From CAZPDM01 sp964585305 (lineage in GTDB: Bacteria > Planctomycetota > Uabimicrobiia > Uabimicrobiales > JABWCH01): a stretch of 64,000 nucleotides of DNA. The stretch spans positions 1-64,000 of the forward strand of contig CAZPDM010000005.1 of NCBI GenBank assembly GCA_964585305.1, read 5' to 3'. The position numbers were made by a program, and so were the translations under genes. This document shows positions 8,596-18,870 of this stretch, one piece after another. Position 1 is the first letter of the stretch. Every line of letters begins with the position of its first letter. Below the pieces are notes generated by a model. That model was not told the origin of the DNA. It did no database searches and saw only the letters and a program-made list of their open reading frames with translations.

Positions 8596-11500
8596 ATGTC
8601 TTATAAAATTTTAAAAATACTAGGTGAAGGTGGAATGGGAAAGGTTTACCAAGCGCTTGACACAACCTTAAATCGAATTGTTGCCATTAAAGCTTTCCAT
8701 GAGAACATTGTGCCAAATGAAAAAGCTGCAAAGAGATTTTTGCGTGAAAGTCAAATTTGTGCTAGTTTAGACCATCCTAACATCATTAAGGTTTATCAAT
8801 TTACTTTCGAAAATAATCGTGCTATTTTAGTGATGGAATACATTGAAGGGGAATGTTTGCTGGAATATATTAAAAATAAAAAACCAAGCCAAGATAAAAT
8901 ATTAGAAATTTTTGCCAAAATAATAGAAGCTGTACACTATGCACATAGAAAACAAATTATTCATAGAGATATTAAACCAACAAATATTATTGTACGAGAT
9001 AATGGCGAACCCGTACTTATGGATTTTGGAATAGCAAAAGCAGCGCAAATTGAAGACTTAACTCGGACAGGAGAACTGGTTGGAACTCCTCAATATATGT
9101 CTCCTGAACAAGCATCTGGAGAACGACATGCCGTGGATCACCGTGCAGACATCTATAGTCTAGGCGTCATTTTATACCAAATTTTAACAGAAAAACTTCC
9201 TATTACAGCAACTACTTTAAGTGAAATGTTAGAAAACATAGCTACTGCAGAAATAATTTTGCCGCGAGAGTACAACCAAGAAATGGCTCCCAATCTTGAA
9301 CAAATTTGCATGAAATCTCTTTGTCGCGATAAAGAAAAAAGATATGCTACAGCAAAAGAATTTGCTGAAGATTTATATAATTTTCAACAAGGAAAAAAAA
9401 TTAAAGCTGAAAAGTTTATTCAAAAACAAAAATGGCAAAAATACTTTGCCAAGGTAGGAATTATTGCTGGCATATTTATTGCGATTCTAGCTTTCTTTTA
9501 TGCTACTATAAATTTTTATTCAAAACCTGAAAATACTTTTGATGAAAAAAAGCTACAAGAATATTTAAATAATTCACAAATATACTATTCCCAAAATAGC
9601 ATAGCAAAAGGCTATTCTTACTTAGATGAATTTTCAACATTAGTAAGTAATAATAAGATATATTTCCAGGAAAATTTGTCACAATGCCAAGCTAATATAG
9701 AAAAATTCTTGCACGAAACATATTCTCTATCTCTAATATATCTTTTAGGTGGATCTAATGAAGAAATTATTTATTTAGCTAAATGTGAAGAAATAGCAAA
9801 AAAAATTGATCTTTCAATGATCTCACAAATTAGAAATAAGTATTGGAAACTGCCTATATCAGGACAGATGACACATCAAATAAACTCTATCAATGAATAT
9901 CTTATTAAAGATTCCAACTGGCCTGTTACTATTTTTAAACAAGCATTACAAGAATATAAATCATATCAATATGAAGCTGCTGTTCAAAATTTTGAATTAC
10001 TACGCACATATTATCTTAATTTTCAACCTCAAAAACCTATTCAAAAAATTTGTTGGGAATATGCAAAGATTACTGTTGCTTATTATCTAGGGTTATGTTA
10101 TGTCAACCAAAGAAAATTTGCTTCCGCTTCAAATATTTTTTTAGATGCTCAACGATATTGGAAAGGAAATAACTTTGTAAAATTTATAGAAGAACATCAA
10201 GACATTTTACAAAAATCACAAAAATTTGAATCACGATTACCTATAAGGAAATTATACGCCAATATTCTAATTTATTTAGGAACAAGCTTTATTGGAGATA
10301 TTCCTTATACTAATGATCTAACATCTGATGATAAAGTTAACTATTCCAATTTAGTAAGTATTTTAGAAGAATTGACTTCTTATGAAAAAAATATTTCCGA
10401 ATATTCTGAAGAATGGGCTTTATTACAAGAGTTTAAAGCTAGAATAGCTTTATGGAAAAAAAATGACGAAACATATATAAACAAAGAAAATAAAGAATAC
10501 GCAATCAATTTAATTACTACTTGTTTAGAAAACAATCCCATGCGTTTTTCCTGCTACTTAATACGCGGAACAGCCTATTTAGAATTAAAGGAATATAAAA
10601 AATCCTTTTACGATTTTGATTATGCTTCAAAAATAAATCCAGAACAAATAGAATCGCTTAGTAAAATTTTTAAAATTATTCCTTACTATCCTACGACAAG
10701 ATACGAAAGTATTGAAAATATTGTTAGCATCCTTCACAATTGGTGGGTACGTGCAGATTTAACAATTTTTGATTTCTTTGGAGATGATATTTCTAAAATA
10801 CAAAAACATTTCCGAACGAAATGGCAAGAACAAGAAAATTCAGCGATTTCTATAAATGATGCAGAGAAATTTTATTCTCATCTTTTTGGCTCAGAAGAAT
10901 TATCTAGTTTAGCAACAAATTCTTTTTTATCTATGCAAGCATATTCTCAAACATTAGAATTTTTGGAAAACAAAAAAAAAGAAATTAACAATAATTCCAG
11001 CATAGATTCATTCGAAAAACAAAAAAAATTAACAAAAATATCTGAGCTTATTTTTTCTTTGCAAGAAAAAGATAAAGAAAAATTTAAATACCAAGTTTTA
11101 TACCTTCTGAGTATGATTTCCTATCAAAATAGAATTCCAGAAGATATATTAGAAGAATTTACTAAAAATCCTAAGCGTCTGTATATAATCCATCGATTAG
11201 TATTCGACCGTGCATTTCAAGATGAATGGCCAAGTATAAACAATTTAGAAGAAAAACAAGATTGGTTGAAACTATATTACTTAGGAGCGAGAGTACTTGC
11301 ACATATACAAAAAGAAATTCCCCAAGAAATACTTCCAATCGAATATCAAACATTGCCATCATACCAAAAATATTATCGACCGCTTCTACTAGAGTTAGTA
11401 AAAAAAGAAAACAATGAAATATTAAAGATTATTTTATTAAGAGCATTACAAGATATTACCTATTTTTCTTCAGAGCATCGTGAGTTCATTTGGCAAGTGA

Positions 11501-13581
11501 GCAGTAAACAAACACTCCATAAAGATCCTTTTATAGAAATGATATATTTTCCCCTATTGTTTAAAAGTGAACAAAAAGACACTCAAAAAAAATTTTACTC
11601 TTTTTTTCAACAATGCAGTTCTCTAGCAAAACAAATTATTGTTTACACTTCGTATGATATAGATAATAAATTTTTTGAAAAACGATTGTATTTCGATATT
11701 CCCATGCAAAATCTTTGGGAGGAAGGATTATCAAGTTCTGACTACCGACTAAAAATGCTAAGCATTATCAATACTAAAAAAATTTTTAAATTCTCATATA
11801 CTAATGAAAAAATTTGGCCTTTTTTACAACCATTCTTTTTCGATAAAAATCCTCTTTTACAAAAAGCCGCCTTAGTAGCAGCTTCAGAATTTTCCGAAAT
11901 TCGAAAACTAAATTTTCCTGAATTTCAAAGAATATGTTGGGAAATTTTAAAAAAATCAGATAATTCAGAAACTAAAAGAATGGCTGTTGTAAACTTATTA
12001 CGCTCATCAGATGATAGAATTTTTGAATATATGGAAAACCAAAATTTGACATTTTTAGAAAAAGTAAACTTTTTTTTCTGTATAAATAGTAGCCAAATCA
12101 ATATATCTTATGCTAAAAACTTTTTTAACTTTTTTGAAAAAAATATACGCAATCAAGAAAATAGTATTATGCTAACAATGTTCTGTTATTTTTTTCATGC
12201 TATACAAACATCATCTACAGATAGATTACAACGAAATATATTGCAATCCTTTTTTGAAAATCTTATCATATCCTATTTAGATGAAGATGATTATACAATG
12301 AGATATTGGAGTATAATATCTTCTAGCAAGATTGATGATCTTTCTCCCAGAATATGGCAAAAAATTGCCTCTAAAATAGGATCCAACCAAAATAAAATAC
12401 TTGACAGTTTACAAATAGGAGCATTATTAAATATAGCTGTTCGCCAACCTAATTATCAAGAGTTAGTAAAGCTATGCCCACAATGGAAAAGTAGTATAAT
12501 GGAAAAAGCTAAAACTCCCCAAAATTACCCACAAGAACTATACTACAGTATGTGGTTTTATTGGCAAATCTTGCAAAATAATAAAAATAATTATTTTGCT
12601 GAGACAAAAGATTTTATTACAAACGAAAACCCTATTGCAATGGAAGAAAGATTTTTTACTACATTCGAAACAGAAATTTTTGATCCTGATTTTCTATTTC
12701 GTGCCAAATATGCTCTAGAAACTATGCTAGAAATTGGAAAAACAATGGGAGCTATTAAAGATAATGAATATGGCAGAAGTAGAATGATTAAGATGATATT
12801 AGCTTTAAGTAAAGTATACAAAAATAACAATGAAATAGATAAAGCCCAACAGATATTAGAAACAGAAAATCTTCATAAGGAAAATCCTCAAATTGCACTT
12901 GCTTGGTTGCAATTAAAGTTTGACAATTCAGAACAAAATAACTTTATAAACAATGACGAAATAAAAATTTGGTGGAAAAATTGGCAAAATCAAAAATTAA
13001 ACAACTGTAGAGATGAATCTATTCGCTTACAAATAAAAGCATTTTTACTACGCAAAGAAAAAAAATACAATGAAGCTATTCAAACATTAAAACAAGCACA
13101 TATTCTCTGTCCAGAAGATAATAGCAATCAAATAGATTTACTCGAAGTTTATTTTAAAGAACAAGCTGATTTAAAAAATGGAGAAATTGCTCTTTTTATG
13201 GCGCTCTATCATGCACAATATAAATCTCCATTTTATTGGTATCGACTTAAATATTATGATTCCTATACATATAATTTAGAAACTTTTATAAAGTATCTAG
13301 AATATCTTGCTTATAATGCATGTGAATATCCTATTACTTTTGAAAATATACAAAGCCTTGGAATTCCCAAAGATCAGTTAGGATATGTCTATTATTCTAT
13401 TGGCAGACAAAAAACTGAAAAGCGTCAAATCTACCATGCTATTTTCTGGTTTGAAAAAGCATATCAAGAAGGATATCGAATAAAAGATAGAATTCCAGAA
13501 GGTTTTGAAATCGCTGTAAAAAGAGCTTTATTATTTCCTAAGTTTTCACAAATTTGGCGTAAAATATATACAGTAAAATAA
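8596..13581 (+). CDS. Giant receptor-like Ser/Thr kinase, paralogue B
   Basis: About 1,661 residues from the ATG chosen here (MSYKILKILGEGGMG), which matches the N-termini of its three paralogues. An upstream in-frame ATG at 8575 would add seven residues but lies inside a hairpin stem and is not conserved. An AAAGGA lies 13 bases before the chosen ATG. The kinase domain is intact: GEGGMG, VAIKAF, HRDIKPTNIIV, DFGIAKA and a PEQASG segment. One membrane helix is at about 283-308, then a long presumably extracytoplasmic helical region with the shared SEEWALLQE, CYLIRGTAYLELKEY and TKWQEQE blocks and a C-terminal TPR (QAHILCPEDN). The middle part is more diverged between paralogues than the kinase. 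It is the second of four tandem copies. Confidence 0.88.
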   Translation: MSYKILKILGEGGMGKVYQALDTTLNRIVAIKAFHENIVPNEKAAKRFLRESQICASLDHPNIIKVYQFTFENNRAILVMEYIEGECLLEYIKNKKPSQDKILEIFAKIIEAVHYAHRKQIIHRDIKPTNIIVRDNGEPVLMDFGIAKAAQIEDLTRTGELVGTPQYMSPEQASGERHAVDHRADIYSLGVILYQILTEKLPITATTLSEMLENIATAEIILPREYNQEMAPNLEQICMKSLCRDKEKRYATAKEFAEDLYNFQQGKKIKAEKFIQKQKWQKYFAKVGIIAGIFIAILAFFYATINFYSKPENTFDEKKLQEYLNNSQIYYSQNSIAKGYSYLDEFSTLVSNNKIYFQENLSQCQANIEKFLHETYSLSLIYLLGGSNEEIIYLAKCEEIAKKIDLSMISQIRNKYWKLPISGQMTHQINSINEYLIKDSNWPVTIFKQALQEYKSYQYEAAVQNFELLRTYYLNFQPQKPIQKICWEYAKITVAYYLGLCYVNQRKFASASNIFLDAQRYWKGNNFVKFIEEHQDILQKSQKFESRLPIRKLYANILIYLGTSFIGDIPYTNDLTSDDKVNYSNLVSILEELTSYEKNISEYSEEWALLQEFKARIALWKKNDETYINKENKEYAINLITTCLENNPMRFSCYLIRGTAYLELKEYKKSFYDFDYASKINPEQIESLSKIFKIIPYYPTTRYESIENIVSILHNWWVRADLTIFDFFGDDISKIQKHFRTKWQEQENSAISINDAEKFYSHLFGSEELSSLATNSFLSMQAYSQTLEFLENKKKEINNNSSIDSFEKQKKLTKISELIFSLQEKDKEKFKYQVLYLLSMISYQNRIPEDILEEFTKNPKRLYIIHRLVFDRAFQDEWPSINNLEEKQDWLKLYYLGARVLAHIQKEIPQEILPIEYQTLPSYQKYYRPLLLELVKKENNEILKIILLRALQDITYFSSEHREFIWQVSSKQTLHKDPFIEMIYFPLLFKSEQKDTQKKFYSFFQQCSSLAKQIIVYTSYDIDNKFFEKRLYFDIPMQNLWEEGLSSSDYRLKMLSIINTKKIFKFSYTNEKIWPFLQPFFFDKNPLLQKAALVAASEFSEIRKLNFPEFQRICWEILKKSDNSETKRMAVVNLLRSSDDRIFEYMENQNLTFLEKVNFFFCINSSQINISYAKNFFNFFEKNIRNQENSIMLTMFCYFFHAIQTSSTDRLQRNILQSFFENLIISYLDEDDYTMRYWSIISSSKIDDLSPRIWQKIASKIGSNQNKILDSLQIGALLNIAVRQPNYQELVKLCPQWKSSIMEKAKTPQNYPQELYYSMWFYWQILQNNKNNYFAETKDFITNENPIAMEERFFTTFETEIFDPDFLFRAKYALETMLEIGKTMGAIKDNEYGRSRMIKMILALSKVYKNNNEIDKAQQILETENLHKENPQIALAWLQLKFDNSEQNNFINNDEIKIWWKNWQNQKLNNCRDESIRLQIKAFLLRKEKKYNEAIQTLKQAHILCPEDNSNQIDLLEVYFKEQADLKNGEIALFMALYHAQYKSPFYWYRLKYYDSYTYNLETFIKYLEYLAYNACEYPITFENIQSLGIPKDQLGYVYYSIGRQKTEKRQIYHAIFWFEKAYQEGYRIKDRIPEGFEIAVKRALLFPKFSQIWRKIYTVK

Positions 13582-13594
13582 AATTTACTGAATG

Positions 13595-13766
13595 GTCTGT
13601 CAACTAAGTTTTTGGATATTTAATTGAGAGGAATTGAACCTGCCACTGCAATTTTTTCTTTAAAGCCTTCATTTATAAGCGGTGGTCAATTCCTACCATG
13701 CCCCTATGTGCATGGACAAGTATAATTAAGATAACGAAATTATGTCTAACAATTTTATTGACAGAC
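13595..13766 (+). mobile_element. MITE-like palindromic element
   Basis: This 172-bp non-coding stretch is bounded by a perfect 9-bp inverted repeat, GTCTGTCAA at 13595-13603 and TTGACAGAC at 13758-13766. Inside it are a second inverted repeat (AGGAATTGA at 13629-13637, TCAATTCCT at 13686-13694) and a third (CCATG at 13696-13700, CATGG at 13711-13715). It lies between kinases B and C, where the spacer is about 250 bases against 30-60 at the other junctions. I see no transposase gene and no convincing target duplication. It could instead be the remnant of an insertion sequence 3' end or a structured RNA. Confidence 0.4.
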
Positions 13767-13780
13767 TACTTAAACTAAGC

Positions 13781-13810
13781 TTTCCCTCGTTCTTCTATAG
13801 AACGAGGAAA
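13781..13810 (+). other. Hairpin before kinase C
   Basis: An 8-bp perfect stem (CCTCGTTC with GAACGAGG) extends by three A-T pairs past one bulged C, with a 7-nt loop and no T run. It ends 18 bases before the chosen ATG of kinase C, the same arrangement as at the other kinase junctions. Confidence 0.6.
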
Positions 13811-13828
13811 ATTAAGGAATTCTCAAAT

Positions 13829-16800
13829 ATGGCCTACCAAATAAAAAAAGTTTTAGGCGAAGGCGGCATGGGAATTGTCTATCAAGCAGTAGATACATCA
13901 TTAAATAGAATTGTTGCTATAAAATCATTTCGAGAAAAAGTTGTTCCCACTGCTAAAGCTATCAAACGCTTTATGAGAGAGACAGAAATTTCTGCAAGTT
14001 TGGATCATCCTAATATTATTAAAGTATATCAATTTTTATCTGAAAATAATCGATCCTCTCTTATCATGGAATATATTGAAGGAGAGCCTTTACTAGATTA
14101 CATCGAAAATCAAAAACCAAGTTTGGATAAAATTCTAGAAATCTTTGAGAAAGTGGTAGAAGCCGTTCATTATGCCCATCGAAAGCAAATTATTCATCGT
14201 GATATAAAACCATCTAATATTATGGTTCGCAAAAATGGTGAGCCAGTACTTATGGATTTTGGTATTGCAAAAGCCTCTCAAGTAGAAGACTTGACACGAT
14301 CAGGAGAATTAGTTGGAACACCTCAATATATGTCTCCTGAACAGGCATCTGGAAGTCGGAGAGAAATTGATTTCCGTACAGACATTTATAGCCTAGGTGC
14401 AATACTTTATCAAATCTTAACTAAAGCACGCCCTGTTGAAGGGGAAAACCTAACTGAAATTTTATACAATATATATGCAAAGCCCGTAATTTTACCCAGG
14501 GAGCGAAATCCAGAAATTTCAGTCGATCTTGAGCAAATTTGTATGAAAGCTCTTTGCAAAGAAAAAGATCAACGTTATGCCACCGCAAAAGCATTTGCGG
14601 AAGACTTAAGAAACTATCGAGAAGGAAAAAAAATTAAAGCGTCTGGATTTATACAGAAACAAAAATGGCAAAAACGCTTTATTATTATAGGAATTGTGTT
14701 CTTAGTTATGCTAGCAGGTATAGGAATTTGGAGTAGCTATAGAAATATCCAAAAATCTGAAAATGAAAAGAAATACCAACTCCAAGCTATTGCATCATTA
14801 GAAAAAAAAGTTGAAGATGCTTGGAAAAACGCAGAAGAATGTTATGCAAAGCAACAATTCGCAAAAGCATATTCCTACTTAGAAGAATTTTCTACCTATA
14901 TCATCAGCGATAAAAAATTCTTTCTTGAAAGAAAAAATAATCTTCAACCTAAATTAGAAAAATTTTTGTATGAAACATACGCATTATCTCAAATTTATGC
15001 ACTTGAAAAATCTAATGAAAGATTGCTTTATTTAGTTCAATTTCAAGAAACATGCAAACAGATAGAAGAAAGCAGCAGCCAGTATACTAAACACTGGGTA
15101 GTAAAAGAAAAAGGAAAAAGCATTTTAACAGAAGATTATTTTTATGAAGCAAAGAAAAACTATAACTCTCGACAATTTAGTACAGCTATAGAAAAATTTG
15201 AAAATTTAAGAACGCATTATTCTTCATTTGAAAGTATCTATCCTATCCAAAAATTATTACAACAATACGCAAATATTGTTAATACCTATCAGCTAGGATT
15301 ATGTTATTTTCAACAAAAGAAATTTAAAACGGCATTTGAACACTTTTCTAATGCCAAAGAAAAGTTAGAACAAAGCAATTTTTTCGCATTTGTGCGAGAG
15401 CAACAAGAAATATTGCAACAAGTAAAAAAAATGGAACAAAATTTTTCTATAGAAAAATTTTACAGCAACATGCTGATATATCTGGCAAGCAGTCGGATTG
15501 GAGAAATTCCCTATTCAGAAAATATCTTTTTCAAAGATAGCAAATCTAATGAAAAAGAATACGATCCAGACTTGATAAAATATATTACAAATATTTTAGA
15601 TTTGTTAGAACAAAAAAGATATAGTGAAGTTCTCTCTCATTACTCAGAGGAATGGGCATTACTCCAAGAATTGAAAGCTAGATTGCTTATTTGGAAAAAT
15701 TCAGGAGAAAGAGAAAAAAATATAAGAAATTCTATTTTTCTTATGGAAGAATGTTTAAAAGAAAATCCAATTCGAGATTCTTGTTACTTGATATTAGGCA
15801 GTGCTTATTTGGAACTTAAAGAATATGAACGATCTTTAAATTCTTTCGAATATGCTTTTCAAATCAATCCCCAACAAGTAGAATCTATTAGTAAATTTGT
15901 TGAAATCCTTCCCAATTATCAATCTCTAAAATATAATGATATGGAAAATATCATTGGAGTTTTTTTGCGTTGGTGGCTACGAATCAACATGACTATTGTA
16001 GATATTCATGAAGAAGACATTATACGAATTCGTTCTAATTTTAGAAAAAAATGGCAAGAGCAGGAAAATTCTACAGCTCTTGTTAAAGATGCAGAAATAA
16101 TTTATCCTCATTTATTTAGTGTAGAATCCCTTGCTCAATTAGCACAGACTTCTTTTCTAGGAATGCGCCCATGCTCTCAAGCATTACAATTTTTAGAAGC
16201 GAAAAGAAAATCAATTGAAGAAGAATTAAAAAAACCTGAAACAACTAATTTAGAGTCATTAAAAAATAAACACAAAATCGTCTCTAAAATTATTGGAGAA
16301 GTTGAACAAGAAAATGCACAAAATTATAGCAGCCAAACTCTTTACTTATTAAGTAGTATTCCATATCAAAATAGAATTCCAGAAAATATCGTCGCAGAAT
16401 TTACAAATCTTGAAAAACCAGAATATTTAAGAACAATTTACAATCTAGTATTTAAAAAAGATTTTAGAAACAACTGTGAATCTGAAGAAGACTGGCAAAA
16501 ACTATATTATCTAGGTGCCCGTCTTCTTGCTCATACACATATTACTATCCCCCAATTTTTACAAAAAGAAATAGAAGTGGTACCTTCATCGCCTTTTTCT
16601 AAAAAATATTTTCGTACTCTTCTTATAGATTTAAGTAAAAGGGAAATTCAAGAACCATTAAAAATTATTTTACTAAAAGCATTACAAGAAGTTGGATATT
16701 TTGATACAGATAACAATTATTTTATTTGGCAAGTTGCAAGAGATATAAAAAAATATAACAACAATCCCTTTATTGAAATGATAATTTCTTCTCTTATCCC

Positions 16801-18811
16801 ATTTGATAACAAAGATAATACTAAAAAGCAATGGTTTGAATTCTTTAGCCAATGCAGTCCTCTCACTAGACTTTGGATTGTTCATACTACAGAAGATTTT
16901 GATGATATTGTCTATTATGGAGATAGAGAAAAATTCTTTAATGTAATTGATTCCACTTGGGACAAAGGATTCTATTGCACAGAAGACTATCGCCAACAAA
17001 TGCTAAGCATTATTCTAACAGATAAAATCGGACATCTGCAAAGAAAAGTTCCCAACCCTAAACCAATCTTTCATAGAATGAAAAAATTTTTCCAACATGA
17101 GAATGCTATTTTACAAAAAGCAGCATTAGCCCTTTTTACAGAATCCGATACTTTACGAAAAGATATACATAAAGACTTTACAAACACTTGCAAAATAATT
17201 TTGGATAGCGATGCAAAATGGGAAATAAAACTTATGGCCAAGACTGCACTTATTAGAATGGCTGACTCCCAAACTTTAAAAGCTATACAAGAAAAAGAAA
17301 CGACCAATTTTGAAAAAATTGCTTTTCTTTATGGACTCTATGGACAGGAAAAAGAACTTTTAGATTATCTTGATGGAATTTTAGCAATTTGTAAAACTTT
17401 TCTTGAAAATCCAAGCGCAGAAGGACAAGGTATAATTCAAGGAATGCTTTCTCATTTCTATCCATTTTTACAAAATCTTTTAGTTGAAATTGCACATAGA
17501 AGTCTCATTCGTAATTTTTTTGAAAAATCTTTGGAAAAATGTATCTATAGTCAATATCCAGACTCTCTTTATTGGGCTTTAATCGCAACATCCAAATCTG
17601 ATCATATATCAAAAATAGTATGGAAAAAAATAGCCAAAGATTTGTTAGAAAAACCAAATGATGGAAATATTTTAGGTTCATTATTAAATATTGCTGCAAA
17701 GAATCCTAATGATCCTGAATTAAAAAAAGAAGCCATCCAATGGCATAAAATTTTGGAAGAAAAACTAAAAGAACCTAAAAAAAATAAAAAGCAATTGATG
17801 TCTGTCCTTTGGTTTTATCGTGAATTATTACGTAGTCATCAATTTAGCGATAAACAAAGTTTTAATTTAATCATGCAATCCGAAAATTATATTTCGATTG
17901 ATGAATATATTATAAGAAGTTTAGAAAATTGCCATTTAGATCCAAACATGCAAGAACGTGCGCAAAAATCCCTAGAGACAATTATAAAAATAAGTACTGC
18001 TATTGAAAGTATTAAAGGCGATTTCTATGAACGTAGATATTTCCTACGTTCTATGAAACAACTTTGTAAGATTTATGAACAAAAAAAAGAATTTAAAAAT
18101 ATTTGGGCTATTTTAGAAAAAGAAAATCTACATAATATAGAAATAGAAATTGCACATCTCTGGCTAAAGTTAAAAATAGTATATGAACCCAATGATCATC
18201 AAATTGAAAACTTCTGGAAAAATTGGAAAGAAAAAGAAATATCTGATTGTCGAACGGAATCATTACGACTGCAAATGCAGGCAATGTTAGAAAGGCAAAA
18301 TAAACAATATAAAGAAGCTCTTCAACATTTAAAATACGCTTATATGCTTTGTCCAGAAGATAGCGAAATTCAAACAAATATGATAGAAATTTATTTGTAT
18401 GATATATCTGATTTAAATATGGCAGAAAAATTATTACCTATAGCTATTACAAAATCTGATTATAAAAACTCTTTACGCTGGCTATATGCACAATATTATG
18501 CAATGAAAAGAGAGTATGATGTGGTTGAAGACATTTTAGCTAAACTAGCTTTTCCATTAAGAATAGATGATGTACAACGATTGAATATTCCCAAAGAAAA
18601 ATTAGGAATTATTTATTCGACTATAGCTAAAAAATATATAGACGACTATAATTACTATAATGTTACATATTGGCTCGATAAAGCATATCAAGAAGGTTAC
18701 CGCGTCCATAAAAAAACATCAAAAAAATTGGAAAAAAACGCAAGAGCAATATCTATAAAATATCCTAAATTTAGAGAAGTTTGGAATAAAATCTACATAG
18801 ATAAAAAATAA
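13829..18811 (+). CDS. Giant receptor-like Ser/Thr kinase, paralogue C
   Basis: About 1,660 residues from MAYQIKKVLGEGGMG. An upstream in-frame ATG at 13742 would add 29 residues but starts inside the MITE-like element and runs through a hairpin. The chosen ATG has an AAGGA site 10 bases upstream and aligns with the paralogues. The kinase domain is intact (VAIKSF, HRDIKPSNIMV, DFGIAKA, PEQASG). One membrane helix follows at about 283-305 (IIIGIVFLVMLAGIGIW). The rest is a helical, TPR-containing extracytoplasmic part with the shared SEEWALLQE, CYLILGSAYLELKEYERSL, RWWLRINM and CPEDS blocks. It is the third of four tandem copies and is probably anchored in the inner membrane. Confidence 0.88.
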   Translation: MAYQIKKVLGEGGMGIVYQAVDTSLNRIVAIKSFREKVVPTAKAIKRFMRETEISASLDHPNIIKVYQFLSENNRSSLIMEYIEGEPLLDYIENQKPSLDKILEIFEKVVEAVHYAHRKQIIHRDIKPSNIMVRKNGEPVLMDFGIAKASQVEDLTRSGELVGTPQYMSPEQASGSRREIDFRTDIYSLGAILYQILTKARPVEGENLTEILYNIYAKPVILPRERNPEISVDLEQICMKALCKEKDQRYATAKAFAEDLRNYREGKKIKASGFIQKQKWQKRFIIIGIVFLVMLAGIGIWSSYRNIQKSENEKKYQLQAIASLEKKVEDAWKNAEECYAKQQFAKAYSYLEEFSTYIISDKKFFLERKNNLQPKLEKFLYETYALSQIYALEKSNERLLYLVQFQETCKQIEESSSQYTKHWVVKEKGKSILTEDYFYEAKKNYNSRQFSTAIEKFENLRTHYSSFESIYPIQKLLQQYANIVNTYQLGLCYFQQKKFKTAFEHFSNAKEKLEQSNFFAFVREQQEILQQVKKMEQNFSIEKFYSNMLIYLASSRIGEIPYSENIFFKDSKSNEKEYDPDLIKYITNILDLLEQKRYSEVLSHYSEEWALLQELKARLLIWKNSGEREKNIRNSIFLMEECLKENPIRDSCYLILGSAYLELKEYERSLNSFEYAFQINPQQVESISKFVEILPNYQSLKYNDMENIIGVFLRWWLRINMTIVDIHEEDIIRIRSNFRKKWQEQENSTALVKDAEIIYPHLFSVESLAQLAQTSFLGMRPCSQALQFLEAKRKSIEEELKKPETTNLESLKNKHKIVSKIIGEVEQENAQNYSSQTLYLLSSIPYQNRIPENIVAEFTNLEKPEYLRTIYNLVFKKDFRNNCESEEDWQKLYYLGARLLAHTHITIPQFLQKEIEVVPSSPFSKKYFRTLLIDLSKREIQEPLKIILLKALQEVGYFDTDNNYFIWQVARDIKKYNNNPFIEMIISSLIPFDNKDNTKKQWFEFFSQCSPLTRLWIVHTTEDFDDIVYYGDREKFFNVIDSTWDKGFYCTEDYRQQMLSIILTDKIGHLQRKVPNPKPIFHRMKKFFQHENAILQKAALALFTESDTLRKDIHKDFTNTCKIILDSDAKWEIKLMAKTALIRMADSQTLKAIQEKETTNFEKIAFLYGLYGQEKELLDYLDGILAICKTFLENPSAEGQGIIQGMLSHFYPFLQNLLVEIAHRSLIRNFFEKSLEKCIYSQYPDSLYWALIATSKSDHISKIVWKKIAKDLLEKPNDGNILGSLLNIAAKNPNDPELKKEAIQWHKILEEKLKEPKKNKKQLMSVLWFYRELLRSHQFSDKQSFNLIMQSENYISIDEYIIRSLENCHLDPNMQERAQKSLETIIKISTAIESIKGDFYERRYFLRSMKQLCKIYEQKKEFKNIWAILEKENLHNIEIEIAHLWLKLKIVYEPNDHQIENFWKNWKEKEISDCRTESLRLQMQAMLERQNKQYKEALQHLKYAYMLCPEDSEIQTNMIEIYLYDISDLNMAEKLLPIAITKSDYKNSLRWLYAQYYAMKREYDVVEDILAKLAFPLRIDDVQRLNIPKEKLGIIYSTIAKKYIDDYNYYNVTYWLDKAYQEGYRVHKKTSKKLEKNARAISIKYPKFREVWNKIYIDKK

Positions 18812-18815
18812 AAAA

Positions 18816-18844
18816 AGTTTCTTAAGACACTTTCTTAAGAAACT
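18816..18844 (+). other. Intercistronic hairpin before kinase D
   Basis: Perfect 12-bp stem (AGTTTCTTAAGA with TCTTAAGAAACT), 5-nt loop, not followed by a T run. It lies 5 bases after the stop of kinase C and 26 bases before the ATG of kinase D. Confidence 0.65.
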
Positions 18845-18870
18845 CCCATATATTAAAAAAAGAAAATAAT

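Noticed and set aside
13628..13642. tRNA-like T-arm (GGTTCAATTCC on the minus strand)
   Set aside because: The flanking stem pairs poorly and no acceptor, D or anticodon arm can be drawn at the right distances; the stretch is better explained by the palindromic element.
13742..13828. 29-residue N-terminal extension of kinase C
   Set aside because: It starts inside the MITE-like element and crosses a hairpin; the internal ATG has a good ribosome site and matches the paralogues.
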